NCBI GenBank assembly: GCA_045538835.1
Contig: JAZQEF010000006.1
Coordinates: 1-32,541 of the forward strand
Length of the DNA stretch: 32,541 nucleotides
Origin: RGIG6165 sp045538835
GTDB lineage: Bacteria; Bacillota; Clostridia; Oscillospirales; Feifaniaceae
Reading direction: 5' to 3'
The translations under genes and the position numbers were made by a program. The notes below the pieces were generated by a model that was given only the letters and a program-made list of their open reading frames with translations, was not told the origin of the DNA and searched no databases. The first letter of the stretch is position 1. Each line of letters begins with the position of its first letter. This document shows positions 23,607 to 31,300 of the stretch, piece by piece.

Positions 23607-23635
23607 AAAAAAGCACTCTTCCGAGTGCTTTTTTT
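23607..23635. terminator. Bidirectional terminator between the lipid kinase and CBS genes
   Basis: A 12-bp stem with GCACTC/GAGTGC core (23607-23618 with 23623-23634) flanked by A and T runs. It serves the convergent genes on both strands; its right edge overlaps the stop of the minus-strand gene. Confidence 0.88.
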
Positions 23636-24944
23636 ATATAACTTCTTTTTGTATCTTTACAGTTATTTCTTCTGCCATTGTTTCGCTTGCTTTTGTTACC
23701 GTTATCGACAGACCTTCATAGTCTATTTTCTGTCCCTCGGTCGGTATATTTCCCAAGATCTCCGTAAGCCAGCCGTTTACGGTTGACACATCGATCTCTT
23801 CGGGAGCCTCTATCGAAAAGAAATTGAAGAAAGCATCTATTTCGCTTGAACAAAGCACTTTATAAGTGTCATCGCCTATCTTCTTGAAATCTTCAACTGT
23901 TTCGTCGCTTTCGTCCCATATCTCACCGACAAGTTCTTCTATAATATCCTCTATCGTGACGATACCTGCGGTGCCGCCGTACTCATTTACGACCACCACA
24001 ATGTGATTGTGCGCCTTCTGCATATTGCTGAGCAGTATATCAAGATGCATACCCTCTGCCACAAATGTGGGTTCGAGCATCACATCTTCAAGGGCAAATC
24101 CCTCTTTAGTGTAGTTTAGAAGATAATCTCTCGTGTGTAGTATGCCGACGATGTTGTCGGTTGTTTCCGAATACACGGGGATTCGTGAATATCTTTCCTT
24201 TTCTATAATATCAAGAATTTCGTCTTTTGCGGCGTCTACCGACACGAAAACAACGTTTTCTCGGGGCATCATAACATTTCCCGCCGTCAGTTCGTCAAGT
24301 TTAAAGACGTTCTTTATATAACTTATCTCGTCGCTGTCAAAAGTACCCTCGTCGCCGCCTGCATCAAGCATAAGCACGATATCTTCTTCGGAAACGGCTT
24401 CTTCTTTTTCATTGGGATCTATTCCAAACAGGCGCAGGACGCCGTTTGTTGAGGCTGTAAGCAGCCAGACTATCGGCCTTAACGCAACCGCAAGTCCCGA
24501 TATTGAGCCGCACACCGCTTCGGCAAATTTTTCCTTGTGTTTCATCGCCACACGTTTAGGCACAAGTTCGCCCAGCACCAGCGTGAAGAACGAAAGAACT
24601 ATCGTTATCACGATGACTGCGGCTGTATTTATGATACCCGACTGCGAGGCAGGTACATCAAATGTTTTTATGATAAATCCAGAGAGCCTCTCGGCAAAGT
24701 TATCTGCCGCAAAAGCAGAGCCGAGAAATCCGGCAAGCGTAATGCCTATCTGGATGGTTGAGAGAAACCGTGTCGGCTCTTCTATCATCTTAAGCATTTT
24801 TACTGCCTTTTTATCGCCGTCCTCCGCGCGCGCTCTGAGTTTGATCTCGTTTAGTGAAATGACGGCGATCTCCGTCGCCGCAAAGAATGCATTGAGTAAA
24901 ATTAGAATTAGCTGCAACAAAAGTTGTCGGGCTACGTCTGACAT
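23634..24944 (-). CDS. CNNM/CorC-type membrane protein with CBS domains (hemolysin family)
   Basis: A 436-residue protein with the standard order: DUF21/CNNM membrane domain of about four helices (residues 1-190; FFAATEIAVISLNEIKLRA, SFFTLVLGELVPKRVAMKHKEKFA), a CBS pair (about 205-330; VMMPRENVVFVSVDA, RIPVYSETTDNIVGILHTRDYL, VVVNEYGGTAGIVTIEDIIEELVGEIWDE) and a C-terminal CorC_HlyC domain. Family members take part in magnesium or other divalent cation efflux; the hemolysin label is historical. The start has AGGAGG upstream and a consensus promoter. It is a single-gene unit. Confidence 0.9.
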   Translation of the reverse strand: MSDVARQLLLQLILILLNAFFAATEIAVISLNEIKLRARAEDGDKKAVKMLKMIEEPTRFLSTIQIGITLAGFLGSAFAADNFAERLSGFIIKTFDVPASQSGIINTAAVIVITIVLSFFTLVLGELVPKRVAMKHKEKFAEAVCGSISGLAVALRPIVWLLTASTNGVLRLFGIDPNEKEEAVSEEDIVLMLDAGGDEGTFDSDEISYIKNVFKLDELTAGNVMMPRENVVFVSVDAAKDEILDIIEKERYSRIPVYSETTDNIVGILHTRDYLLNYTKEGFALEDVMLEPTFVAEGMHLDILLSNMQKAHNHIVVVVNEYGGTAGIVTIEDIIEELVGEIWDESDETVEDFKKIGDDTYKVLCSSEIDAFFNFFSIEAPEEIDVSTVNGWLTEILGNIPTEGQKIDYEGLSITVTKASETMAEEITVKIQKEVI

Positions 24945-24972
24945 AATGTCCTCCTATTATTTATTTTAGAAT

Positions 24973-25001
24973 ATATTACAGTAAAACAATGCTTTTGTCA
25001 A
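24973..25001 (-). promoter_or_regulatory. Sigma-A promoter of the CNNM/CBS gene
   Basis: On the minus strand a consensus TTGACA (24996-25001) and TAATAT (24973-24978) are separated by 17 bp, about 30 bp before the start codon. Confidence 0.82.
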
Positions 25002-25078
25002 ATAAATCATACAGACTGTTGATTTTTTCCTGTAAATATTTTAAAATGAATTGCATAAGCCAAGGAGGGAAATATAAA

Positions 25079-25603
25079 ATGTCTGGTGTTAAAAAAATGG
25101 TCATTTCGGCACTGTGTGTTGCACTGTGTGTAGTGCTGCCGATGGCTTTTCATACTATCCCGGGTGCAGGCAACGTCTGCTCTCCGATGCACATTCCCGT
25201 GCTTCTCTGCGGACTTATCTGCGGCTGGCAGTACGGGCTGCTCTGCGGTCTGGCAGGACCTGCTTTATCGACACTCCTCACGAATATGCCGTCTGCGGCG
25301 TATCTGCCGAGTATGCTGGTCGAACTTGCTGTTTACGGAATTGTAACCGGCATTATGATGAAGTTTGTCCGCACAAAGAAAAAGTATGCTGACATATACA
25401 TAAGCCTTTGCAGCGCAATGCTTTTGGGCAGAATAGTTGCAGGCATTTCAAGGGCGCTTATATTCGCGCCCGGAAGTTATTCGATGAAAGTCTGGGTGAC
25501 AAGTTATTTCATAACCTCATGGCCCGGAATAGTTATTCATCTTATATTTGTGCCGACGCTCATCTTCGCCCTCGAAAAAGCAAAATTGATACTATTAAAA
25601 TAA
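25079..25603 (+). CDS. ECF transporter S component, substrate unknown
   Basis: A 174-residue integral membrane protein with about six helices. MHIPVLLCGLICGWQYGLLCG followed by GPALSTLLTNMPSA and MLVELAVYGIVTGIMM is the pattern of vitamin-type ECF substrate-binding (S) proteins, and ALCVALCVVLPM at the start fits the helix-1 motif contacting EcfT. No EcfA or EcfT gene is nearby, so it would use a shared energising module. The start at 25079 follows AAGGAGG; the in-frame extension upstream has no such site. No riboswitch fold is evident in the roughly 130-bp leader. A pantothenate-like or niacin-like substrate is possible but undecided. Confidence 0.78.
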   Translation: MSGVKKMVISALCVALCVVLPMAFHTIPGAGNVCSPMHIPVLLCGLICGWQYGLLCGLAGPALSTLLTNMPSAAYLPSMLVELAVYGIVTGIMMKFVRTKKKYADIYISLCSAMLLGRIVAGISRALIFAPGSYSMKVWVTSYFITSWPGIVIHLIFVPTLIFALEKAKLILLK

Positions 25604-25604
25604 T

Positions 25605-25633
25605 AAAAAAGCACCGCAAGGCGGTGCTTTTTT
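25605..25633. terminator. Bidirectional terminator between ECF S component and rny
   Basis: A stem with GCACCGC/GCGGTGC core and a 3-nt AAG loop (stem 25605-25617 with 25621-25633), flanked by A6 and T6, between two convergent stop codons. Confidence 0.9.
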
Positions 25634-25634
25634 A

Positions 25635-27191
25635 TTATTTCGCAACATCTTGTGCGCGTTTTTCTCGAATTACATTGACCTTTATCTGACCTGGATATTC
25701 AAGTTCACCCTCTATCTTCTCAGCAATCTTTCTTGCAAGAAGAGTGATCTCGTCATCGCTTATCTTTTCGGGGTTGACCATAATGCGGACTTCGCGGCCT
25801 GCCTGTACGGCAAAGGACTTTTCAACGCCGTCAAAACTTGTTGTAATCTCTTCAAGTTTTTCAAGACGCTTTATGTAGTTCTCGAGATTTTCTCTTCTTG
25901 AGCCGGGGCGCGCCGCGCTGACGGCATCTGCCGCCTGAACGAGAGCCGCGATGATATACTTGGGCTCTACATCACCGTGATGGCTTTCGATAGAATTTAT
26001 AACTACATCATTTTCCTTATACTTTTTCGCAACTTCCGAGCCGAGCTGAACGTGCGAACCCTCGATCTCATGGTCGAGCGCCTTGCCTAAGTCGTGCAGG
26101 AGACCTGCCCTTCTTGCAAGAGTGACATCAAGACCGAGTTCGGAAGCCATAATGCCTGCAATGTGCGACACTTCGATAGAGTGAAGCAGAACATTCTGAC
26201 CGTAACTCGTTCTGTATTTAAGTTTACCTAAAAGTTTGATTATTTCGGGGTGCAGATTTACGATACCTGCTTCAAGAGCAGCCTTTTCACCCTCCTGCTT
26301 GATGATGTTGCCTATGTCCTTCTTGGTCTTATCAACTATCTCTTCAATCTTTGTGGGGTGGATACGGCCGTCATGGATAAGCCTTTCAAGTGAGAGACGC
26401 GCGATCTCTCTGCGGACGGGATCAAAGCAGGACACCGTGATAACTTCGGGCGTATCGTCGATTATAAGGTCAACGCCTGTGAGTGTTTCAAGTGCCTTGA
26501 CATTTCTGCCCTCACGGCCTATGATACGGCCTTTCATCTCGTCACTGGGAATGGGAACGACCGAGATAGTTGCCTCAGCAACATATTCGGGTGCGCAGCG
26601 CTGAATGGCCTGAGCGATTATCTCTCTTGCTTTTTCGGTGCTCTCGTCCTTAAATTTCTGCTCAGCCTCTTTTATCTTGAGTGCCTGTTCGTGAACAAGT
26701 TCCTGCTCAAGTTGAGACAAAAGCATTTCCTTAGCCTGCTCTGTAGAATAGCCTGAAATTCTTTCAAGCGCTTCCCACTGCTGTTTTTTGATGTTTGCGA
26801 CATCTTCCTGCTGGAGTTCTACCTCGTGAAGTTTTTCGGCAAGTTTTTCTTCTTTCTTTTCAACTGCATCGTACTTCTTTTCGAGATTTTCTTCTCTCTG
26901 ATTGAGACGTCTTTCCTGATTCTGAACTTCTTTTCTGCGCTCTTTGAGTTCGGCTTCCATCTCCGTTCTGCTGCGCAGGATTTCTTCTTTAGCTTCGAGT
27001 ATTGACTCTTTTTTCTTGCTTTCAGCCGCTTTGATAGCGTCATTAACTATTCTTTTTGCTTCATTTTCGGCAGAGCCGATCTTGCTTTCGGCGACTCTTT
27101 TTCTGTGACTGACGCCGATCAAGAATGCGATTACAAAAACAAGTAAAAGAGCAACCACGCCGATAACTAACTGAATTGGTGTAAACGGCAT
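25635..27191 (-). CDS. rny: Ribonuclease Y
   Basis: A membrane-anchored endoribonuclease that starts bulk mRNA decay in Firmicutes. The 518-residue length is normal. In order: an N-terminal membrane helix (about 5-25), a long charged coiled coil (about 30-200), a KH domain (GRIIGREGRNVKALETLTG), the HD catalytic domain (VLLHSIEVSHIAGIMA, GLLHDLGKALDHEIEGSH) and the conserved RPGSRRENLENYIKRLEKLE segment. AAGGAGAT precedes the ATG. It is a single-gene unit with its own promoter and a hairpin in its leader. Confidence 0.96.
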   Translation of the reverse strand: MPFTPIQLVIGVVALLLVFVIAFLIGVSHRKRVAESKIGSAENEAKRIVNDAIKAAESKKKESILEAKEEILRSRTEMEAELKERRKEVQNQERRLNQREENLEKKYDAVEKKEEKLAEKLHEVELQQEDVANIKKQQWEALERISGYSTEQAKEMLLSQLEQELVHEQALKIKEAEQKFKDESTEKAREIIAQAIQRCAPEYVAEATISVVPIPSDEMKGRIIGREGRNVKALETLTGVDLIIDDTPEVITVSCFDPVRREIARLSLERLIHDGRIHPTKIEEIVDKTKKDIGNIIKQEGEKAALEAGIVNLHPEIIKLLGKLKYRTSYGQNVLLHSIEVSHIAGIMASELGLDVTLARRAGLLHDLGKALDHEIEGSHVQLGSEVAKKYKENDVVINSIESHHGDVEPKYIIAALVQAADAVSAARPGSRRENLENYIKRLEKLEEITTSFDGVEKSFAVQAGREVRIMVNPEKISDDEITLLARKIAEKIEGELEYPGQIKVNVIREKRAQDVAK

Positions 27192-27217
27192 TTTCCGGTT
27201 ATCTCCTTTTCTGAAAT

Positions 27218-27253
27218 ATTAAGATTCAACCCTTTCGGGACAATAATCTTAAT
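27218..27253 (-). promoter_or_regulatory. Hairpin in the rny 5' leader
   Basis: Arms ATTAAGATT and AATCTTAAT (9 bp, 27218-27226 with 27245-27253) enclose a smaller CCC-GAAA-GGG stem with a GNRA-type loop. It lies between the promoter and the ribosome binding site of rny. It has no T-run, so it is not a terminator; a role in mRNA stability or autoregulation is an inference. Confidence 0.6.
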
Positions 27254-27257
27254 TTAT

Positions 27258-27287
27258 ATTTTACATTTTCTATATATCCATTGTCAA
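27258..27287 (-). promoter_or_regulatory. Sigma-A promoter of rny
   Basis: On the minus strand TTGACA (27282-27287) and TAAAAT (27258-27263) are separated by 18 bp, about 70 bp upstream of the rny start. This leaves a leader that carries the hairpin at 27218-27253. Confidence 0.75.
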
Positions 27288-27324
27288 GAAAAGTTTAACA
27301 ATATGTGAAGAAAAATATGTCACA

Positions 27325-27353
27325 TTTACAAGATAAAAGTTTTATGCTATAAT
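27325..27353 (+). promoter_or_regulatory. Strong promoter of the rnf operon
   Basis: TTTACA (27325-27330), a 17-bp spacer and TATAAT (27348-27353), with an extended -10 TGC directly before it. It lies about 35 bp upstream of rnfC and is divergent from the rny promoter. Confidence 0.85.
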
Positions 27354-27388
27354 AACGGGTGGCAATTTAAAGAACGAGAGGTTATAAA

Positions 27389-28576
27389 ATGCTTTTAACA
27401 TTCAAAGGCGGCGTTGACGCCGGCAATAAAAGTGAATTTTTAAGCGGCTCGGTAATAAATACTATCCCGTCGGGGGAAACGCTTTCAATTCCCATTCCGT
27501 CGGGTTGCACTCCCGTGCTTGCTGCGGGGGACGGTGTTCTGGCAGGACAGGTCATCGCTGTATCTGACAGTGAACTCGGCGCGTCTGTTTCAAGTCCCGT
27601 ATCAGGTACTGTGATAAAAGTCAGCAGTTCACGCATCACCGTTGAGAATGACTTTCAGGACACACCCTGCAAAGAACTTGAAGCAGAAGATGTGATAACG
27701 TTCCTTCGCGACGGCGGTGTGACTGACCGTTTCGGTCTCCCTGCCGCGCAGAAGATAGCAAATGCGCCTGCGCTGTACATCATCAACTGTGTTGAAGATC
27801 AGCCTTATATGGTCAATGTACAGGCTATTCTTTCCTGCAGATTCAAGGAGTTTATCGGCGGCATAAAACTGCTCGAAGAGATAAGTGAAAACGCTCACAT
27901 CGTGATATGTACGACGCCTGACCTTGCCGAATATGCAAGAAATCTGTCCGAAGCGCTTATGGACGATGAGCGGGTGCAGTTTTTAACAGTAAGCGGCAAA
28001 TATCCGCAGAGCTGGCCTCACATTTTAAAGCGTACTGCAACAACGGAGCAGAGTTGTGAAGTCATCGGCACCGAAGAACTTTACAACATTTACAGAGTTT
28101 TAACGACAAAAAGACCGATAACCGATAAATTAGTCACCTTAAGCGGCGACTGTACAAGGCGTGCAGAGGTATTTTCTGTGCCCTACGGCACAAGCGTGTC
28201 AACACTCATAAAGTCGGGCACAAGTTTCAAGCGCGAACCTCTCAAAGTGGTAAAGGGAAGCGTTATGAACGGCGATGCCATATACAATCTGCGCTCACCG
28301 ATAGACCGTACTGTTTCAAGTGTTCTAACACTTTTTGACCATCAGCACCGCTATGCAGGCGAATCGCATTGCATAAGTTGCGGCAGATGTGATACGGTCT
28401 GTCCCGAAGGTTTAAGTCCGAAAAGCATAATAAAGGCTTATAAGTTCAATGATACTGCGGCGCTGGAGAGGCTTTGTGTAAGCAAATGCACGCTCTGCGG
28501 CTGCTGTTCGTTCATATGCCCGTCAAGGGTAAATCTGCCGCTTATACTCAGAAGCGCGCAGCTTATGGGAGAATAA
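27389..28576 (+). CDS. rnfC: RnfC-like subunit lacking the glycine-rich FMN/NADH motif
   Basis: In classical Rnf, RnfC is the peripheral subunit that binds FMN and NADH and carries two [4Fe-4S] clusters. This 395-residue protein keeps the N-terminal barrel-sandwich domain (VLAAGDGVLAGQVIAV, VSSPVSGTVIKVS), an SLBB-like part (ITDKLVTLSGDCTRRAEVFSV) and both cluster motifs (CISCGRCDTVCP, 328-339; CTLCGCCSFICP, 367-378). Where canonical RnfC has a GxGGAGFPTHVKL segment it has GGVTDRFGLPAAQKIA (109-124). The usual NGAECEPY is NCVEDQPY (133-140). It is also about 45 residues shorter than usual. NADH binding in the usual way is therefore doubtful. GAGAGG precedes the ATG. First gene of the operon. 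Confidence 0.85.
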   Translation: MLLTFKGGVDAGNKSEFLSGSVINTIPSGETLSIPIPSGCTPVLAAGDGVLAGQVIAVSDSELGASVSSPVSGTVIKVSSSRITVENDFQDTPCKELEAEDVITFLRDGGVTDRFGLPAAQKIANAPALYIINCVEDQPYMVNVQAILSCRFKEFIGGIKLLEEISENAHIVICTTPDLAEYARNLSEALMDDERVQFLTVSGKYPQSWPHILKRTATTEQSCEVIGTEELYNIYRVLTTKRPITDKLVTLSGDCTRRAEVFSVPYGTSVSTLIKSGTSFKREPLKVVKGSVMNGDAIYNLRSPIDRTVSSVLTLFDHQHRYAGESHCISCGRCDTVCPEGLSPKSIIKAYKFNDTAALERLCVSKCTLCGCCSFICPSRVNLPLILRSAQLMGE

Positions 28577-28579
28577 GTT

Positions 28580-29593
28580 ATGAGGAAAAATAAAAAACTT
28601 CTGCTTGTGTCGGCATCTCCGCATCTGAAGACGGCGCAGGCAACATCCTGGATAATGTTCAACGTGCTTATCGCACTTCTGCCCTCGTTTGTTGCGGCGT
28701 GCTACTATTTCGGCCGCAGGGCATTATTTATAACGCTCATCTCGGTGGCATTTTCACTCGGTTTTGAGTATCTTGCAAGGCTTCTTATGGGAAGGCTCCC
28801 GTCTGTCGATGACCTTTCGTGTGTTGTGACGGGTGTTATCATCGCCTTCTGTCTGCCTGTGACCGTTCCCGTGTCACTGGTCGCACTTGCAAACTTCTTT
28901 GCAATAGTAATTGTAAAGCAGTGCTTCGGCGGAATAGGTTTGAACCTTGTAAATCCGTCTGCGGCGGCTCTGTCATTTTTGCTGGTTTCTTTCAATGCGG
29001 CAATGACAAAGTTCATCTCACCGCTGCTCGGATTTTCACAGATAATCCCCGAAGATGCCGCTACCGTGACAACGGCGCTTGCGCAACTCAAAGCAAGCGG
29101 TCAGACTCCGCAGAACATCTTCAATCTCTTTATGGGAAATACAGCAGGCAATATCGGTGAGACGTCGGCGTTCCTGCTTCTCATAGGCGGCGTGTATCTC
29201 ATTGCAAGACGTATTTCAAACTGGCGTATTCCTGCCGCATTTATCGGCACGGTTGCCCTGCTCTCATTTGTAAAGGGTTTTAACTTTACATTTATGTTCA
29301 GCCAGCTTTTCAGCGGTACGCTTTTCCTTGCGGCATTCTTTATGGCGGTCGATCCCGTGACGACGCCCGAGTCACAGTCGGGCAAGGCGGTTTTCGGCGT
29401 TATATGCGGTATTATCACCTGCTATATACGCTTTTACGGCACTTATACGGAGGGTGCTGTCCTTGCGGTACTCATCGCAAATATTATGACTCCTGTTATC
29501 GACAGTCTTTTACCGATAAAATATAAAGGTGTTTCTTTAGTCGAAAAGAAAAAACTGTCTGATTTTTTACCTAAAAGGAGGAACGCACAATGA
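28580..29593 (+). CDS. rnfD: RnfD-like membrane subunit
   Basis: A 337-residue polytopic membrane protein of the RnfD/NqrB family, which carries a covalently bound FMN and takes part in ion pumping. Conserved parts include SPHLKTAQATSWIMFNVLIAL, DDLSCVVTGVIIAFCLP, FAIVIVKQCFGGIGLNLVNPSA and the late VDPVTTPES. The flavinylation segment reads DAATVTTALAQLK (159-171) against a usual DxxSGATPLAxLK. The acceptor Thr (Thr165) and the leading D and T are kept but the GA pair is not. It starts 3 bp after rnfC and overlaps rnfG by 4 bp. Confidence 0.9.
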   Translation: MRKNKKLLLVSASPHLKTAQATSWIMFNVLIALLPSFVAACYYFGRRALFITLISVAFSLGFEYLARLLMGRLPSVDDLSCVVTGVIIAFCLPVTVPVSLVALANFFAIVIVKQCFGGIGLNLVNPSAAALSFLLVSFNAAMTKFISPLLGFSQIIPEDAATVTTALAQLKASGQTPQNIFNLFMGNTAGNIGETSAFLLLIGGVYLIARRISNWRIPAAFIGTVALLSFVKGFNFTFMFSQLFSGTLFLAAFFMAVDPVTTPESQSGKAVFGVICGIITCYIRFYGTYTEGAVLAVLIANIMTPVIDSLLPIKYKGVSLVEKKKLSDFLPKRRNAQ

Positions 29594-30156
29594 AAAACTT
29601 CTTCCTTGGTACACCGCTTCGCCGTGCAGTAACGGCAGGCGTGGCAATTCTTCTGGCATTTTTCATTCTGTGCGGTGCGCTCACACCGCTGCTGATTTAC
29701 GGTCAGAATAATGACATCTCCGCAGCCGTTTCAAACGTTTTCCCGACGGCGACGGATTTTGATGAAGAACACAAAAGTTACGATAACGAGATAGAATCGC
29801 TCTACTCGGTATCGACCGATGATACAGTCGTCGGCTACCTTTATAAAGTAAATGAAAACGGCCTTTCGGGACAGATAAATTTCTATGTCGGACTTGATAT
29901 GACGGGAAGGGTTATAGGCATATACTTCCCGTATCTTGACGAGCCTGTTTCATACGGCGATATGACGGATTTTAACAACTTTATCTCTTCGTTTACGGGC
30001 AGAACGGGTCCGTTTGTCGGCATAGAGGGTGCGGCAACGCTTGCGGGTGACGTTTCGCTTGTCGGCGGCGCACACTACACCTGCTTTGCGGTTATCGACG
30101 GTGTCAACGCGGTGACGGAGGCTTTTAACGATGAATTTGTAAAGGAGGCGGAATAA
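29590..30156 (+). CDS. rnfG: RnfG-like subunit with weakened flavinylation motif
   Basis: RnfG is anchored by one N-terminal helix (here about residues 13-35) and has an outside domain carrying FMN on a Thr attached by ApbE. This 188-residue protein has the expected size and layout, including GTGRVIG-like DMTGRVIGIYFPYLDEPVSY. The canonical Dxx(S/T)GA(S/T)xT near the C-terminus reads VGGAHYTCF (158-166). The final Thr (164) and the GA pair remain, but the Ser/Thr before GA is Gly, the one after it is His, and the Asp is out of register. Flavinylation may be lost or inefficient. No apbE is in the window. AGGAGG precedes the ATG. Confidence 0.8.
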   Translation: MKNFFLGTPLRRAVTAGVAILLAFFILCGALTPLLIYGQNNDISAAVSNVFPTATDFDEEHKSYDNEIESLYSVSTDDTVVGYLYKVNENGLSGQINFYVGLDMTGRVIGIYFPYLDEPVSYGDMTDFNNFISSFTGRTGPFVGIEGAATLAGDVSLVGGAHYTCFAVIDGVNAVTEAFNDEFVKEAE

Positions 30157-30746
30157 TGAAAATAACAAACTTCGCCTCAGGCGACATATTTATCAGAAAT
30201 CCGCTTTTGACGGGTGTCTGCTTCTTTACACTTGTCATCACTATGACGATATCCCTGCTCAACGGACTTGCAACAGGCATTTTTGTGACCTGCGCCGTTG
30301 CGGCATCACTGCTTATCAGACGGGCAATATCACTTTATATAGACGAGCAGTGGCACCTTGCGCTCTATGCTTTGGGCGTATGTGCTACGATATCGCTGGG
30401 TGAACTTGCGGCAACTGCGCTCTACCCCGATTTTGCATCGAGAATGGCGCTCTATCTGCCGCTGAGTGCGATATACTGTCTGTCTGACAGGTCATTTGAC
30501 TTTACAGCGAAACCGCTTCGTGCAACGCTTCAGCAGGCGCTTTTGAACTGTCTCGGCTTTACTGCCGTATGTATGGCGATAGGTGCAGTGCGTGAACTTC
30601 TGGCGTTTGGCACACTGCTCGGCATACCCGTTGTTAAAGACTATCTTAAAATGCCCACGATGGTACTTCCCATCGGCGGTATGATAGTGTTTGCATTCGG
30701 TCTCGCCCTCATAAATCACATTACGGGCAAAGGAGGCAAATCATGA
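30156..30746 (+). CDS. rnfE: RnfE-like membrane subunit
   Basis: A 196-residue integral membrane protein with about six helices, homologous to RnfE/NqrD. Recognisable parts are IFIRNPLLTGVCFFTLVITM near the start, LYLPLSAIYCLSDRS (around Cys108, which matches the second canonical cysteine) and AIGAVRELLAFGTLLG. In canonical RnfE the first helix has a GLCP-type cysteine. Here the only nearby cysteine (Cys22) seems displaced by about three or four residues. Together with RnfA, this pair normally holds a [2Fe-2S] cluster in the membrane. Its start shares one base with the rnfG stop (TAATG). Confidence 0.85.
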   Translation: MKITNFASGDIFIRNPLLTGVCFFTLVITMTISLLNGLATGIFVTCAVAASLLIRRAISLYIDEQWHLALYALGVCATISLGELAATALYPDFASRMALYLPLSAIYCLSDRSFDFTAKPLRATLQQALLNCLGFTAVCMAIGAVRELLAFGTLLGIPVVKDYLKMPTMVLPIGGMIVFAFGLALINHITGKGGKS

Positions 30747-31300
30747 TACAACTGCTCTCACTTGTCATAACGGCAATGCTTGCCGAAAATCTGCTCTGCA
30801 CAAGGGCGCTGGGTATGGAGACGGCTCTTTTTGACCGTCACGACTATCTGCATTTCGGTATATTCACCGTGATATCATCGACGGTGCTGTCGCTCTTTGC
30901 CTGGATTTTCGACTTTTTTGTATTTGCACGTTTCGATCTTCAGTTTCTTCGTATTTTCACATATATACCTTTTCTTTTTACGGTTATATGGGCAATGAAA
31001 TTTATTCCGAAGATAGGCGTCCATCTTGAAAAATACAAGAATGCGCTGATTTTCAACAGCGCCGTTCTGGGCGTTGCAATAATCACCGCAGTTAAGACAT
31101 ATCCTGTCTATTATGCGGTATTGTACGGATTTTTCGCAGGTCTCGGTTATATTCTTGCACTGCTTCTGTTTAATAAACTCTGCAGCAGGATAAGCACGGC
31201 AGACCTGCCCCGAGCATTTGTCGGAATGCCCTCAAAACTTCTCATTCTTGCCCTGATGTCACTTGCATCAATGGCATTTATCGGAGGTGTTACAGTATGA
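30743..31300 (+). CDS. rnfA: RnfA-like membrane subunit without the conserved cysteines
   Basis: A 185-residue integral membrane protein homologous to RnfA/NqrE. The N-terminus AMLAENLLCTRALGMETAL aligns with the canonical ILVNNFVLSRFLGICPFL, and NALIFNSAVLGVAI with LITTNCAVLGVAL. The first conserved Cys is Glu26 and the second is Ser106. The only nearby Cys is Cys19, seven residues earlier. The tail (ADLPRAFVGMPSKLLILALMSLASMAFIG) is well conserved. In known Rnf and Nqr structures these cysteines ligate the intramembrane [2Fe-2S] cluster with RnfE, so the cluster is probably absent or bound differently. It overlaps rnfE and rnfB by 4 bp each. Confidence 0.86.
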   Translation: MIQLLSLVITAMLAENLLCTRALGMETALFDRHDYLHFGIFTVISSTVLSLFAWIFDFFVFARFDLQFLRIFTYIPFLFTVIWAMKFIPKIGVHLEKYKNALIFNSAVLGVAIITAVKTYPVYYAVLYGFFAGLGYILALLLFNKLCSRISTADLPRAFVGMPSKLLILALMSLASMAFIGGVTV

